The position numbers and the translations under genes were made by a program. From positions 1-64,000 of the forward strand of contig NZ_CADIKM010000011.1 in NCBI RefSeq assembly GCF_902859895.1: a stretch of 64,000 bases of DNA, read 5' to 3'. The first letter of the stretch is position 1. Every line of letters begins with the position of its first letter. Positions 35,457 to 43,556 of this stretch are shown here, piece by piece. The stretch is from Pararobbsia alpina (GTDB taxonomy: Bacteria; Pseudomonadota; Gammaproteobacteria; Burkholderiales; Burkholderiaceae). Under the pieces are notes generated by a model. That model made no database searches. It was given only the letters and a program-made list of their open reading frames with translations, and was not told the DNA's origin.

Positions 35457-35663
35457 TCAAGCGCTTTCACTTCGATTCTCAAGAATCTCTCGGACGAACT
35501 TCCAAGCCATATCTGGCATGCTCCGAAACTCGCTCGAATCAGGCGAAAGCAGCCAGTTATCCAGCGTGCGCTTCTTCGTTCCGATCCGCTCCGCGAACTG
35601 CTCACGCGTCATGCCCAGCTCGCTCATCGCATGACGCAAAAACTCCTGCTGCGTTTGTGGCAT
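35457..35663 (-). CDS. Small helix-turn-helix protein
   Basis: A 68-residue transcription factor-like protein. FLRHAMSELGMTREQFAERI followed by GTKKRTLDNWLLSPDSSEF is a lambda-repressor/XRE type helix-turn-helix. ATG 35663 begins eight bases after the DUF2442 stop, so it is the third gene of the DUF4160-DUF2442-HTH unit. It probably binds the TACTC-N3-GAGTA dyads (inference). Confidence 0.7.
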   Translation of the reverse strand: MPQTQQEFLRHAMSELGMTREQFAERIGTKKRTLDNWLLSPDSSEFRSMPDMAWKFVREILENRSESA

Positions 35664-35671
35664 ACCCCTCT

Positions 35672-35929
35672 TCACGCTACGACCCCCGACTTGTGCCCAC
35701 AAACTTCGTCATACATCGCATCTGGCGCGATATCGACGCCGTTCGGCCAGACCACCACCCCATCGCGGATCGTCGCCAGCGCAAAATAGGACTCGTCGGC
35801 CAGCGGGGCAAACACGCCCCTGAAATCGTCCTTCGACATATCCACGACGCCCCTTAATCCGTCTGCAAAGCCGACTTCGAGGCGATGACCAGGCAACACC
35901 GTCAACGCCGTCACGTTCCATGCAATCAT
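35672..35929 (-). CDS. DUF2442 domain-containing protein
   Basis: An 85-residue protein with the DUF2442 pattern: NVTALTVLPGHRLEVGFADG, GVVDMSKDDFRGVFAPLAD and VVWPNGVDIAPDAMYDEV. DUF2442 genes commonly sit directly after DUF4160 genes and the pair has been proposed to act as a toxin-antitoxin-like module. Here DUF4160 ends five bases upstream and an HTH gene follows. Confidence 0.82.
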   Translation of the reverse strand: MIAWNVTALTVLPGHRLEVGFADGLRGVVDMSKDDFRGVFAPLADESYFALATIRDGVVVWPNGVDIAPDAMYDEVCGHKSGVVA

Positions 35930-35934
35930 GATGC

Positions 35935-36193
35935 TCACTCCAAGGGGGAGATAGGTTTCGGTGTCGCCAGCGCGCGGCACAGTTCCCAATCCTCGTTGAG
36001 TTCGGCCCGGTGTTCCGAGGCCCATTCCAAGACCAGCGCGAGTGCCCGTTTTGGCAGTGAACCCCGGATGACTTCTAGCGTGTCTATGCGGATCAACGCC
36101 TCGAAGTCCCCGTATCGGGCGTGAAAATGCAGGGTTGTGGTCTCGCCAGTACATGCTGATGACGATTCCGAAAAACGCGCTGATGGTCGGCAC
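35935..36193 (-). pseudogene. DUF4160 gene disrupted by a frameshift
   Basis: The first 21 codons from GTG 36193 (VPTISAFFGIVISMYWRDHN) and the remainder in another frame (HFHARYGDFEALIRIDTLEV, ending PKPISPLE) together make a complete DUF4160 protein. The break is in the CCC run at 36132-36134; restoring one base would give the family motif RDHNP-x-HFHA. AGGAG lies before the GTG. The unit is cotranscribed with DUF2442. Confidence 0.75.
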
Positions 36194-36207
36194 ACGGATC
36201 TCCTGAA

Positions 36208-36226
36208 ATATACTCACCGAGTATAT
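36208..36226. promoter_or_regulatory. Operator dyad ATATACTC-ACC-GAGTATAT
   Basis: A perfect 8+8 bp inverted repeat just upstream of the DUF4160 ribosome site. It shares TACTC-N3-GAGTA with 35441-35453. Presumed autoregulatory site of the island's HTH protein. Confidence 0.65.
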
Positions 36227-36258
36227 TAGTACAGGTTGCCTGGAGGGTCGAGCCATCT

Positions 36259-36283
36259 TCACGCCGCGAGCCGCGTCCAGTCC
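36259..36283. repeat. 25-bp direct repeat, right copy
   Basis: The 3' end of the LysR gene, stop codon included. Identical to 35168-35192. Attachment sites of small integrating elements often lie at gene 3' ends, leaving the gene intact, as here. Confidence 0.8.
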
Positions 36284-37179
36284 GCCGACCCGCGACGCAC
36301 GCATTCCAGCATGATCGAAGCCAGTTCCTCCACAGGCGGTGCCATGACCGCCGAGCCACGCACGAGCGAGAGCGGCAACGAGGGTAGTGTGGAAAGTCCA
36401 TACGTACGCGCATCGAGCGCCCGCACGGCTGGCGGCAAGCCATAGCGCGTGCGCACGGTCAAACCGAGCCCAGCCGCCGTCGCCGCCCATAAGCCCGACA
36501 AACTCGGGCTCGTGAACGCGAGCCGCCACGCAATACCCTTGCGATCAACTGCCGCCGTCGCCGCGCTGAAGAACACACAGGGCCTGTCGAATCCGACCAG
36601 TGGTAACGGTTCACCCGCATCCACGCGCCACGACAACGACGACGAGACGATCCAGCACATCGGCGGATTGGCAATCAACTGTTCGTTACGACCCGCCGCC
36701 CTCGCCTCGAGCCCGGCCGGATCGGTGCTGCCCCAGACCAGCGCAAGCTCGAGATCGTTCGTATCGATCCGCTCGATCAGCTCCTGATTGCGCGCAACCC
36801 TTGCCTCGATCCGGACCTTGGGATGGGCACGCGTGAATCGTCCCAGCACATCGGGCAGCATCGCCTCGCCAAAATCCTCCTGAAGCCCGAGTCGGACCCA
36901 GCCCTCAAGAACGGGGCGACGCATCGCCCCAGCCGCGTCGTCATTGAGCTCAACCAGCCTGCGTGCAAAGCCGAGCATCGTCTCGCCCGCTTCGGTCAAC
37001 GCGAGATTGCGGCCCGCCTTCACAAAGAGCGGCGCGCCCGCCTGCTCCTCGAGTTTCTTGATCTGCGCACTCACGGCCGACGTCGACCGGCCGACACGGT
37101 CGGCAGCCTTGGCGAAGCTGCCGAGCTTTATGCCCACGACAAACGTGCGCAACGAAGCGAGATCGAAGGAACTTGCCAC
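36259..37179 (-). CDS. LysR-family regulator with disturbed 5' end
   Basis: The protein has FDLASLRTFVVGIKLGSFAK and VGRSTSAVSAQIKKLEEQAG (LysR helix-turn-helix), followed by the ligand-binding domain, ending SADWTRLAA. Homology begins at about base 37167, where a normal Met codon would be expected but Phe is found. Just there, on the plus strand, an MFS transporter fragment begins. A GTG at 37179 is the nearest usable start; an ATG at 37227 lies inside the MFS relic. The gene may be poorly expressed. Target unknown. Confidence 0.7.
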   Translation of the reverse strand: MASSFDLASLRTFVVGIKLGSFAKAADRVGRSTSAVSAQIKKLEEQAGAPLFVKAGRNLALTEAGETMLGFARRLVELNDDAAGAMRRPVLEGWVRLGLQEDFGEAMLPDVLGRFTRAHPKVRIEARVARNQELIERIDTNDLELALVWGSTDPAGLEARAAGRNEQLIANPPMCWIVSSSLSWRVDAGEPLPLVGFDRPCVFFSAATAAVDRKGIAWRLAFTSPSLSGLWAATAAGLGLTVRTRYGLPPAVRALDARTYGLSTLPSLPLSLVRGSAVMAPPVEELASIMLECVRRGSADWTRLAA

Positions 37180-37375
37180 CCTGGCCGGCAAGGAGCGAGC
37201 CGGCACAGCACTCGGTATGGCAAACACGACGGTGTATTTCGGCCTGTTCCTGACGCCGCTGCTGATTCCGCATCTGCTTGCCGCTGGATCCTGGGCGCTG
37301 GTATGGTTTGCGGCAGCCGCCTGCCCGCTGATCGCCTATCCCCTGTTTCCGAAGCCGGCAGGCAAAGTACGGTGA
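37169..37375 (+). pseudogene. C-terminal fragment of an MFS transporter
   Basis: About 68 residues (ELATLAGKERAGTALGMANT, then TVYFGLFLTPLLIPHLLAAG and SWALVWFAAAACPLIAYPLF) match the last two membrane segments of an MFS transporter. Everything N-terminal is missing and the break coincides with the start of LysR homology on the other strand, marking a rearrangement junction near 37168. Confidence 0.65.
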
Positions 37376-37544
37376 GCAACAGCGAACGCCGCATTGAGCG
37401 TCAGAAAGGTCGGCGATGCCGTCCGCGCTGTCCTTCCTCCCTCTGAAGAAGGACTGCCGCGCACTTGTTCAACGTCGGCCCGGAAGGCGCGAGGCGGTCC
37501 GGAAAATGATCCGGCATTCCTAAGCGCCCCTCGATTACCCGCGC

Positions 37545-38852
37545 CTACGACGGCAACTCTTCGCCCTTCGTCTCCGGCGCAAACGGAATCACGGCAAGAC
37601 CGATGATGAACGCAATCGCCGTCAGCGCGATCGGCACGCCGAGCGTCTTCATGTGAAGCACCATGGCACCGATCCCGAAGTTGACGATCGCGCCGAAGAA
37701 TCGCCCCACCGAGGTACAGAATGCGAACGCCGTTGCCCGCACACGTGTCTCGAACTGCTCGGGCAGCCACAGGCTGAAGAGCGCGAAGTTGCCGCCGAAG
37801 AATCCAAGCACGAACAACAGCGCGATGAATGGATAAAGCCCGTTGGACAAATAGAACGCCCAGCCGAACGCAAGCGCGATCGATACCGCCATGCCGATGA
37901 AGTACACGGCGAGAGTCCATCGCCGCCCGATACGCTCCGCGATCGGCGGCAAGGCAAGACAACCGATGATCGTGCCGATCGACAACAGGCCCGTCGCAAT
38001 CGATGCCATACGCACCGCATCGGGTTTCGCCATCCCGGCCTTCGTCGCAAGCTGTATCACGGCTGAGGGCTCATAGACGGCGCCCGCCCACAATCCGATG
38101 ATGGCCACCGTCAGCAAGGTCGCCGCAACCAGCGTGCGCCGCCTGTATTGCCTGGAGAATATCGCGCGCAGAGGGCTCACCTGCCTGACCGCATGGGCCA
38201 CGTTGCGCTCCCACTTCTCCGTTTCCTTCACGCGCAGGAGCACGACGATCGACACGATCACGGGCAGCACGCCGACCAGGAACATCGCACGCCATCCATA
38301 GGTCGCGCCGATCGTGTAGTTCAACGCCGCGGCGAGGAAGAAGCCAGCGTAGTAACCCGTCTGAAGATACCCGGCGCCCATCTTGCGGCGGTCCTCGGGC
38401 CACGCTTCGGCAACATAGGTTCCCGCCAGGGCCCACTCTCCGCCGATGCCGATGCCCGCGAGAAAACGATAGATCCCGAGCGCCCATACGGACTGCGAAG
38501 TGGCCGCGAGCCCCGTGAAGATCGCAAAAGTGAAAATCGTCGCCGCCAGCACCTTGGTGCGCCCGAACCGATCCGCAAGCGGCCCCCAGATAAACGACAG
38601 GCCCCATCCGACGAGGAACAAGGCGAACAGGATCGATCCCGCCAGGCCGACATTGGCGGGTGTCGCTGCGTAGCCGGATTTCGGCAGTAGTTCCGTCAGG
38701 GCGGGGGCCAGCACGAGCGCATAGATGAACGAATCCATGCCATCGAGCGTCCAGCCCGTCCACGCACCCCAGAAGCCGGTAATCTGCGAGCGGTTCAGGG
38801 GCGTGCGCGCAGATCGCGCGGTCGTTGCGATGTGATCGGGTGCGCTCGGCAT
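37545..38852 (-). CDS. MFS transporter (SHS/AAHS-type), candidate malonate or organic acid carrier
   Basis: Inner-membrane transporter of 435 residues with 12 hydrophobic segments. Features are GFWGAWTGWTLDGMDSFIYA in segment 1, motif A GPLADRFGRTKVL, GIGIGGEWALAGTYVAEAWP and ERIGRRWTLAVYF. The D-G-M-D in segment 1 and G-G-E-W are typical of aromatic-acid and lactate-type carriers. It is divergent from the GntR gene of the malonate cluster with 163 bases between, so malonate or a related acid is a reasonable substrate (inference). Confidence 0.85.
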   Translation of the reverse strand: MPSAPDHIATTARSARTPLNRSQITGFWGAWTGWTLDGMDSFIYALVLAPALTELLPKSGYAATPANVGLAGSILFALFLVGWGLSFIWGPLADRFGRTKVLAATIFTFAIFTGLAATSQSVWALGIYRFLAGIGIGGEWALAGTYVAEAWPEDRRKMGAGYLQTGYYAGFFLAAALNYTIGATYGWRAMFLVGVLPVIVSIVVLLRVKETEKWERNVAHAVRQVSPLRAIFSRQYRRRTLVAATLLTVAIIGLWAGAVYEPSAVIQLATKAGMAKPDAVRMASIATGLLSIGTIIGCLALPPIAERIGRRWTLAVYFIGMAVSIALAFGWAFYLSNGLYPFIALLFVLGFFGGNFALFSLWLPEQFETRVRATAFAFCTSVGRFFGAIVNFGIGAMVLHMKTLGVPIALTAIAFIIGLAVIPFAPETKGEELPS

Positions 38853-39015
38853 GGCATTGCTCTCCAGTAGGCAAAAATGTCAACGCACCTTTCGCTGTAC
38901 TGATCATGTTCGGGCGAGCCGGACATCGCGCAGCTTGTGCTAGTGCATTTTTATATATAATATTTGAACATCGAGCAGCGGCCACTCCGCACTTCTACCT
39001 ACTATCGTCAAGTCC

Positions 39016-39759
39016 ATGTCAATCGACTCCGTGGGCGCGGCAGAGTCCGCGACGTTTCATGAGGCCCGTTTCGAGCCCCGTCAGAGCACCTCGCGCTATA
39101 TCGCCGATGCCCTGCGCAACGCCATTGTCGAAGGCTCGCTGCTGCCGGGCGAGCCGCTGCGGCAAGACGCCATCGCACGGCAGTTCTCGGTCAGCGCGAT
39201 ACCGGTTCGCGAGGCGTTCCGCCAACTCGAAAGCGAGGGCTGGGTCACGACCGAGCCGAATCGCGGCGCCTCGGTCAGTCTGCAATCGGCCGACGAAGCG
39301 CGCGAGATCTATGAGATCCGTGCGTCGCTCGAGAGTCTCGCGATCGGCATCGCCATCGATCAGCATACCCCGCAGACCCTCGCGCAATGCCGCGCGCTGC
39401 TCGACGCCGCGGCGAACGAGCCCGACCCCACCCTTTACGTGGTGCGCAACGAGCAGTTCCACATGAGCCTGTACGCCCCCGTCAACCGCCCTCGCCTGAT
39501 GGAACTGCTCGGCAGCATGCATCGGCGCGGCGAACGCTATCTGCGCCTCAAGCTCGTCGTCCCTTCGTTCAAGGGCGAATCCGACGGCGAACATGCGGCG
39601 ATCCTCGAAGCGCTGGTCGCACACGACATCGAAGCGGCGCAGACACTTGTCGCGCGGCATTTGCTCGCGACGGGCGAGCTGATCTATCGCTTTCTCAACG
39701 AAGCGCAGATCCTCACGCCACCCAAGCGGGCAAGAAAACGCCGCGCGCTCTCCAAATGA
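39016..39759 (+). CDS. GntR-family regulator (FCD), likely MdcY-like
   Basis: A 247-residue regulator. The winged helix contains RYIADALRNAIVEGSLLPGE and AIARQFSVSAIPVREAFRQL; the C-terminal FCD effector domain has EIRASLESLAIGIAID and HMSLYAPVNRPRLMELLGSM, including His residues that bind a metal. It lies 14 bases before mdcA and divergent from the MFS gene. In Acinetobacter the GntR protein MdcY controls the malonate operon; the same role is inferred. Confidence 0.88.
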   Translation: MSIDSVGAAESATFHEARFEPRQSTSRYIADALRNAIVEGSLLPGEPLRQDAIARQFSVSAIPVREAFRQLESEGWVTTEPNRGASVSLQSADEAREIYEIRASLESLAIGIAIDQHTPQTLAQCRALLDAAANEPDPTLYVVRNEQFHMSLYAPVNRPRLMELLGSMHRRGERYLRLKLVVPSFKGESDGEHAAILEALVAHDIEAAQTLVARHLLATGELIYRFLNEAQILTPPKRARKRRALSK

Positions 39760-39773
39760 GGCCAAGGCCAACG

Positions 39774-41429
39774 ATGCATTCATCCCCCTCAGCGTCACCC
39801 CGGCAGTGGAACACCCGAGCGCTCGAAAAAGCGCGCCGCCTCAAACAGATCGAAGGCTGGCTCGACGAGGGTGCGCTGAAAAGCGAACGCATCGTCGATG
39901 CACTCGAAGCCCTGATCGCGCCCGGCGACCGCGTCGCCCTCGAGGGCAACAACCAGAAGCAGGCGGACTTCCTGTCGCGCGCCTTTGCGAAAGTCGATCC
40001 GTCGCGCGTGCACGATGTCCATCTACTGATCTCGAGCATCAGTCGCCCCGAGCATCTGAGTCTGTTCGAACGCGGCATCGCGCGGAAGGTCGATTTTTCA
40101 TTTGCGGGACCGCAAAGCCTGCGCGTCGCGCAACTGCTCGAAGACGGGCTGCTCGAGATCGGGGCGATCTACACCTACGTCGAGTTGTATGCACGCATGT
40201 TCATCGACCTGACCCCGCAAGTCGCGCTGATCTGCGCCGTGCAGGCCGACCGGCACGGCAACCTCTACACAGGCCCGAACACCGAGGACACCCCGACGAT
40301 CGTCGAGGCAACCGCGTTCCGGCACGGCATCGTGGTGGCGCAGGTCAACGAAATCGTCGACGAGCTGCCGCGTGTCGACATCCCGGCTTCGTGGGTCGAT
40401 GTCGTGGTTCAGGCAGACCAGCCCTTCGCGGTCGAGCCGCTCTTTACGCGCGATCCGCGGCATATCGGCGAACTGCAGATCCTGATGGGGATGATGACCC
40501 TGCGCGGCATCTACGAGCGCTACGGCGTCAAGACACTCAATCACGGCATCGGCTTCGATACGGCCGCCATCGAGCTGTTACTGCCGACCTATGGCGCTTC
40601 GCTCGGGCTCAAGGGAAAAATCTGCACCAACTGGGCACTCAACCCCCACCCGACACTGATTCCCGCGATCGAAAGCGGCTGGGTCGACAGCGTGCATTGC
40701 TTTGGCAGCGAAGTCGGCATGGAGAACTACATCGCGGCGCGTTCGGATGTCTTCTTCACGGGACGCGACGGCAGCCTTCGGTCCAATCGCGTGTTATGTC
40801 AACTGGCCGGGCAATACGGTGTCGACCTGTTCATCGGTTCGACGCTGCAAATGGATGCCGACGCGAATTCGTCGACCGTCACGCTCGGCCGGCTCGCGGG
40901 TTTCGGCGGCGCGCCGAACATGGGCCACGATCCGCGCGGGCGACGTCATTCGAGCGAAGCATGGCTCGCGTTGATGAAAGACACCGGGCCTGTCAGCCGT
41001 GGCCACAAGCTCGTGGTGCAAACCGCCGAGACCTATAAGAAAGGTGGCGAACCGACCATCGTCGACACCCTCGACGCGATTGCCGTCGGCGAGAAGAGCG
41101 GCATGCCGATCGCACCCGTGATGATCTACGGGGACGACGTCAGCCATGTCGTCACCGAGGAAGGCATTGCGTATCTGCATGCGGCGCAAGGGCAGGAAGA
41201 ACGGCGGGCGGCGCTGTCGGCCGTCGCCGGCGTGACCCCGGTCGGCATGCGTGCCGACCCTGCGAAGACAGCCGAACTCAGACGGCGCGGCATCGTTGCC
41301 TTTCCCGAGGATCTCGGCGTGCGGCGCGGCGAAGCCAAACGTTCGATGCTCGCCGCGCGCAGCATCGACGACCTCGTCGCATGGTCGGGCGGTCTGTACG
41401 AGCCGCCGGCACGCTTCAGGAGCTGGTGA
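39774..41429 (+). CDS. mdcA: Malonate decarboxylase alpha subunit
   Basis: Acetyl-S-ACP:malonate ACP transferase subunit, 551 residues, the family's usual size. It exchanges acetyl for malonyl on the carrier protein. Recognisable segments are LIAPGDRVALEGNNQKQADF, AVQADRHGNLYTGPNTEDTP, FGSEVGMENYIAARSDVFFT and FGGAPNMGHDPRGRRHSSEA. ATG 39774 gives a standard start; a longer open frame upstream overlaps the GntR gene and is unlikely. The first gene of mdcABCDEGH. Confidence 0.96.
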   Translation: MHSSPSASPRQWNTRALEKARRLKQIEGWLDEGALKSERIVDALEALIAPGDRVALEGNNQKQADFLSRAFAKVDPSRVHDVHLLISSISRPEHLSLFERGIARKVDFSFAGPQSLRVAQLLEDGLLEIGAIYTYVELYARMFIDLTPQVALICAVQADRHGNLYTGPNTEDTPTIVEATAFRHGIVVAQVNEIVDELPRVDIPASWVDVVVQADQPFAVEPLFTRDPRHIGELQILMGMMTLRGIYERYGVKTLNHGIGFDTAAIELLLPTYGASLGLKGKICTNWALNPHPTLIPAIESGWVDSVHCFGSEVGMENYIAARSDVFFTGRDGSLRSNRVLCQLAGQYGVDLFIGSTLQMDADANSSTVTLGRLAGFGGAPNMGHDPRGRRHSSEAWLALMKDTGPVSRGHKLVVQTAETYKKGGEPTIVDTLDAIAVGEKSGMPIAPVMIYGDDVSHVVTEEGIAYLHAAQGQEERRAALSAVAGVTPVGMRADPAKTAELRRRGIVAFPEDLGVRRGEAKRSMLAARSIDDLVAWSGGLYEPPARFRSW

Positions 41430-42379
41430 ACCTCATGCCCGCTCTCGCCAATGCCAAAGCCGCCCGCTCCGACGCCCCGGTTCCTTCCGGGACGCCTCGA
41501 GCCGACCGCGTCGATGCTTCGATACCGCGTTCACCTCATCGAGGCGCCTTTGTGAGTATTTCGAATCTCGCTGATCACGCCGTGCGCGCCTTGATCGATG
41601 AAGCCTGCCTGACACCGAAACCCGGACTGGTCGATCAGCGCGGCAGCGGCGCACATCGCGATCTCGATCTCGATACGATGTTGCGCTCGGCGCGCTCGCT
41701 GCATCCCACTTTCAACGCCATTGCCCAAGCCAGCGCACACGAACCGCCATCCCAGTCACTGCGCGAACGCCTGGCGCAGATAGGCCGCGACGGCGAAGCC
41801 GCGATGCTGCGTGCAACGGGCCGCAGCAACGCACACCGTGGCGCAATCTGGATCGTCGGCTTGCTGTGCGCCGGCGCCGCCTACTGTATGAACGACAGCG
41901 CATCCGCGTCCGGCAACCGCGCAGCGCTGTTCTCCACGGCCGCCCACATTGCCCGCTTCGACGACCGCCATGCGCCGGCCGTCGTCTCCAGCAGCAACGG
42001 TGCGCGCGTCGCCCGGCAGTACGGCGCAAAAGGCGCGCGCGGAGAAGCGCACGACGGCTTCCCGCATGTGACGGAGGTCGGCTTGCCCGCCCTGCAACGC
42101 GCACGCGATGCGGGCCTGAACGAAAATGACGCACGCCTCGAAGCCTTGCTCTCGATCATGGCAAGACTCGAGGACACCTGCCTTCTGCATCGTGGCGGGC
42201 ACCCCGCCCTCGAAGCCGCACAGCAGGGCGCGTCACAGGTCTTCGGCGAAGGCGGTCTCGCCACCGATGCGGGCCGCACCGCCTACGCCGATCTCGACCG
42301 CCGGCTGCTCGTCCTGAACGCATCGCCCGGCGGCTCGGCCGACCTGCTCGCCGCCACACTGTTTGTCGATTCGCTCTGA
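41426..42379 (+). CDS. mdcB: Triphosphoribosyl-dephospho-CoA synthase
   Basis: Makes the precursor of the carrier protein's prosthetic group from ATP and dephospho-CoA. CitG/MdcB motifs are ACLTPKPGLVDQRGSGAHRD, GATGRSNAHRGAIWIVGLL-like ATGRSNAHRGAIW, and DTCLLHRGG. The GTG at 41426 overlaps the mdcA stop and follows AGGAG; ATG 41435 is an alternative. The first about 50 residues are unlike the family and may not all be translated. Belongs to the mdc operon. Confidence 0.9.
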   Translation: MNLMPALANAKAARSDAPVPSGTPRADRVDASIPRSPHRGAFVSISNLADHAVRALIDEACLTPKPGLVDQRGSGAHRDLDLDTMLRSARSLHPTFNAIAQASAHEPPSQSLRERLAQIGRDGEAAMLRATGRSNAHRGAIWIVGLLCAGAAYCMNDSASASGNRAALFSTAAHIARFDDRHAPAVVSSSNGARVARQYGAKGARGEAHDGFPHVTEVGLPALQRARDAGLNENDARLEALLSIMARLEDTCLLHRGGHPALEAAQQGASQVFGEGGLATDAGRTAYADLDRRLLVLNASPGGSADLLAATLFVDSL

Positions 42380-42408
42380 CGCAATAAACACACGCGAGGA
42401 AACACACC

Positions 42409-42711
42409 ATGGAACAGTTACGCTACGACTATCCCGCTACGCGCCCCGTCACCCGGCGTGCCCATGTCGGCGTGGTCGGCTCGGGGGATCTCGAAGTCCT
42501 CCTGTCTCCGTCCGGCTCCGCCGACGCCGAAGTCGTGATTCGCACGAGCGTCGACGGGTATGCACATGTCTGGAAAAGCGTGCTCGACCGGTTCTTTACT
42601 CGCTACGACGGTGCCGTTCGGCTCGAACTGAATGATTTCGGCGCGACGCCCGGCATCGTCATGCTGCGTCTGGCCGAGGCTGTCGAAGCCAGCGAGGGCG
42701 ATACCCCATGA
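42409..42711 (+). CDS. mdcC: Malonate decarboxylase acyl carrier protein (delta subunit)
   Basis: A 100-residue acyl carrier subunit. Ser25 in VGSGDLEVLL is the attachment site for 2'-(5''-phosphoribosyl)-3'-dephospho-CoA. The C-terminal RLELNDFGATPGIVMLRLAE is typical. GAGGA precedes the ATG. It overlaps mdcD by ATGA. Confidence 0.95.
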   Translation: MEQLRYDYPATRPVTRRAHVGVVGSGDLEVLLSPSGSADAEVVIRTSVDGYAHVWKSVLDRFFTRYDGAVRLELNDFGATPGIVMLRLAEAVEASEGDTP

Positions 42712-43556
42712 ACGCGCACGACACCTTCATCGCCCAGCACAGCTTCATCGAAATGGGTGCGCGCGAACGCGCCCGCTCCCTTCTCGATCCCGGTACCTTT
42801 CGTGAATTGCTCGGTCCCTTCGACCGGCTCGAATCCCCGTGGCTCGCCATGCAGGACATCGTCTGCCAATCCGACGACGGCGTCGTGGTCGCACGCGGTC
42901 AGCTCGATGGCCAGGCGGCCGTGATCGCCGCGATCGAACCCGCCTTCCAGGGTGGCAGCATCGGCGAAGTGTCCGGTGCGAAGATCGCCGGCGCACTCGA
43001 ACTCGCTCTGCTCGAATTCGAAGCAGGGCGCGACATTCGCCCGATGATCCTGTTCGAAACCGGTGGCGTGCGATTGCAGGAAGCGAATCTCGGTCTCGCC
43101 GTCATCGCCGAAATCCACGCAGCCATCGTCGCGCTTCGGCGCCACGTCCCCGTGATCGGCATCATCGGCGGGATGGTCGGCTGCTTCGGCGGCATGTCGC
43201 TCGCCGCCGCTCTGTGTACCGAACTCGTCATGACGCGTCAGGCACGCCTCGGCATGAACGGACCCGAAGTGATCGAGCAGGAAGCCGGCCTCGAAGAACT
43301 CGATGCGGCAGATCGCCGCCTGATCTGGTCCATGATCGGTGGCGAACAACGCGTGAGCACGGGACTCGCCGATACCCTCGTCGAAGACGACGCCGGACAG
43401 GTCCGCGCCGCAGCCATCGCCGCCTTTGAACGAGGCGTACCCGAACAACACCGAAGCGCACAGGTACAACAGCAACTCGAACGCCTCGCCCAAGTGAACC
43501 CGGCCGCGATCGATCCCGCGATACTGCGCGACCTCTGGCATGGAGCCGCACGATGA
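42708..43556 (+). CDS. mdcD: Malonyl-S-ACP decarboxylase beta subunit
   Basis: Carboxyltransferase-like subunit, 282 residues, which with MdcE removes CO2 from malonyl-carrier protein. Seen are FIEMGARERARSLLDPGTFR, AAIEPAFQGGSIGEVSGAKI and GIIGGMVGCFGGMSLAAALC, the crotonase-type oxyanion region. ATGA overlaps occur at both ends. Confidence 0.95.
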   Translation: MNAHDTFIAQHSFIEMGARERARSLLDPGTFRELLGPFDRLESPWLAMQDIVCQSDDGVVVARGQLDGQAAVIAAIEPAFQGGSIGEVSGAKIAGALELALLEFEAGRDIRPMILFETGGVRLQEANLGLAVIAEIHAAIVALRRHVPVIGIIGGMVGCFGGMSLAAALCTELVMTRQARLGMNGPEVIEQEAGLEELDAADRRLIWSMIGGEQRVSTGLADTLVEDDAGQVRAAAIAAFERGVPEQHRSAQVQQQLERLAQVNPAAIDPAILRDLWHGAAR

